From Burkholderiales bacterium (GTDB lineage: Bacteria > Pseudomonadota > Gammaproteobacteria > Burkholderiales > SG8-39), in the NCBI GenBank assembly GCA_017880745.1, contig JADGRR010000216.1, forward strand, positions 1 to 5,962: 5,962 nt of DNA, given 5' to 3'. The position numbers and the translations under genes are program-made. This document shows, one piece after another, positions 5,136-5,962 of this stretch. How positions within the stretch are numbered: the first letter of the stretch is position 1; each line of letters begins with the position of its first letter. Under the pieces are notes generated by a model, which saw nothing but the letters and a program-made list of their open reading frames with translations, was not told the DNA's origin and did no database searches.

Positions 5136-5962
5136 ATGAAACTCGATCATCGGTCATTCACCCCAGCGCTGCTGGCGCTGGGTATCTGCGCCGCATCGGC
5201 CGCCACGGCTGCGGATATCACCGGCGCCGGCGCAACTTTCCCCTATCCCATCTATGCAAAATGGGCCGAGGCCTACAAGGCCAAGAGCGGCAATGGCATG
5301 AATTACCAGTCGATCGGATCCGGCGGCGGTATCAAGCAAATCACTGCCAAGACGGTCGATTTTGGCGCCTCGGACATGCCGCTCAAGCCGGAAGAACTGG
5401 ATAAAGGCGGACTCATTCAATTCCCCACTGTGATGGGTGGAGTGGTGCCGGTGGTCAACATCGGGGGGATCAAGCCCGGCGAAATGAAGCTGACCGGCAA
5501 AGTCCTCGCCGACATCTATCTCGGCAAGATCAAGAAGTGGAGCGACCCAGCGATTGCCGAGCTCAACAAGGGCCTGAAGCTGCCGGACTCCGACATCACC
5601 GTGGTCAACCGCTCGGACGGCTCCGGCACCACGTTCATATTTACCAACTACCTGTCCAAGGTCAGCACCGAGTGGAAAGACAAAGTCGGCAGTGGCACCT
5701 CGGTGTCCTGGCCGGCCCCGACCGGTGCAGGCGGCAAGGGCAATGAAGGTGTCGCCTCCTTCGTGCAGCGCCTCAAGGCCTCGATCGGCTACGTCGAGTA
5801 CGCTTACGCCAAGCAGAACAAGCTGACATTCACTCTGCTGCAGAACCGGGAAGGCCAATTCGTCGCCCCGGAAGACAAGAGCTTCCAGGCTGCGGCTGCC
5901 GGCGCAGACTGGAAAAACGCACCGGGCTTCTACGAGATCCTGACTGACGAGCCGGGCAAAGC
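5136..5962 (+). CDS. pstS: Phosphate ABC transporter periplasmic binding protein PstS (3' end missing)
   Basis: PstS captures inorganic phosphate in the periplasm and delivers it to the PstCAB importer. The frame is open to the window end, giving 275 complete codons; E. coli PstS has 346, so about 70 are missing. Residues 1-25 are a Sec signal peptide: K2 and R6, a hydrophobic core TPALLALGICAASA, and a likely ATA cleavage site. Cys18 follows Ile, which does not fit a lipobox, so it should be a soluble protein. Phosphate ligands match E. coli mature numbering with a constant offset of 24: T34 and F35 in GAGATFP, S62 in IGSGGG, D80 in FGASD, R159, and S163, G164, T165 in RSDGSGTT. The start ATG at 5136 has a strong GGAGG site. 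pstC, pstA, pstB and phoU probably follow outside the window. Confidence 0.97.
   Translation, partial: MKLDHRSFTPALLALGICAASAATAADITGAGATFPYPIYAKWAEAYKAKSGNGMNYQSIGSGGGIKQITAKTVDFGASDMPLKPEELDKGGLIQFPTVMGGVVPVVNIGGIKPGEMKLTGKVLADIYLGKIKKWSDPAIAELNKGLKLPDSDITVVNRSDGSGTTFIFTNYLSKVSTEWKDKVGSGTSVSWPAPTGAGGKGNEGVASFVQRLKASIGYVEYAYAKQNKLTFTLLQNREGQFVAPEDKSFQAAAAGADWKNAPGFYEILTDEPGK

Noticed and set aside
5131..5159. TTGTCAT followed by GATCAT and GGTCATT, resembling Pho-box half-sites
   Set aside because: The spacing is not the 11-base period of PhoB sites, and the motifs overlap the pstS start codon, where an activator could not work.
5154..5858. A 234-codon minus-strand frame inside pstS
   Set aside because: It is fully antisense to a PstS with all its ligand residues intact, and its product has no recognisable domain.

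Overview
The window looks like a high-GC proteobacterial chromosome, most likely betaproteobacterial. The basis is the tpiA-secG pair, the GC-rich codon use, and a PstS very close in motif layout to the E. coli protein. This is a judgement from recognised proteins, not from a database search. No phage, transposon, CRISPR, rRNA or tRNA signature was seen. The genes are ordinary housekeeping and metabolic genes; the less ordinary material is between them.

Left part, minus strand (1-1529). The start of secG (cut by the window edge) lies downstream of tpiA, read from a recognisable sigma-70-type promoter at about 1004-1033. Upstream of that, after about 330 bases without a gene, is a short minus-strand gene for a 79-residue conserved protein (1290-1529), which resembles the DUF6812-type small proteins.

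Middle (1530-1893). A gene-free stretch of 364 bases separates the small minus-strand gene from the first plus-strand gene. It is rich in inverted repeats. One is a 72-base hairpin with 20 of 22 positions paired. Another is an 11-bp perfect inverted repeat that competes with a smaller hairpin. Wobble pairs in two of the hairpins fit a plus-strand RNA better than a minus-strand one. This is the best candidate here for something undescribed, such as a structured leader or small RNA, but it rests on hand pairing only.

Right part, plus strand (1894-5962). A DUF4743/Nudix hydrolase is followed by a hairpin. Next come alanine dehydrogenase (ald) and, 57 bases later, a ten-helix EamA/DMT-family permease, probably co-transcribed with it. 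An AT-rich control region follows, containing a 15-bp imperfect tandem repeat and no convincing Pho box. It precedes pstS, the periplasmic phosphate-binding protein, which is cut by the window end. Alanine deamination plus an exporter-type permease could form a small amino-acid module. pstS probably heads a pst phosphate-uptake operon that continues outside the window.
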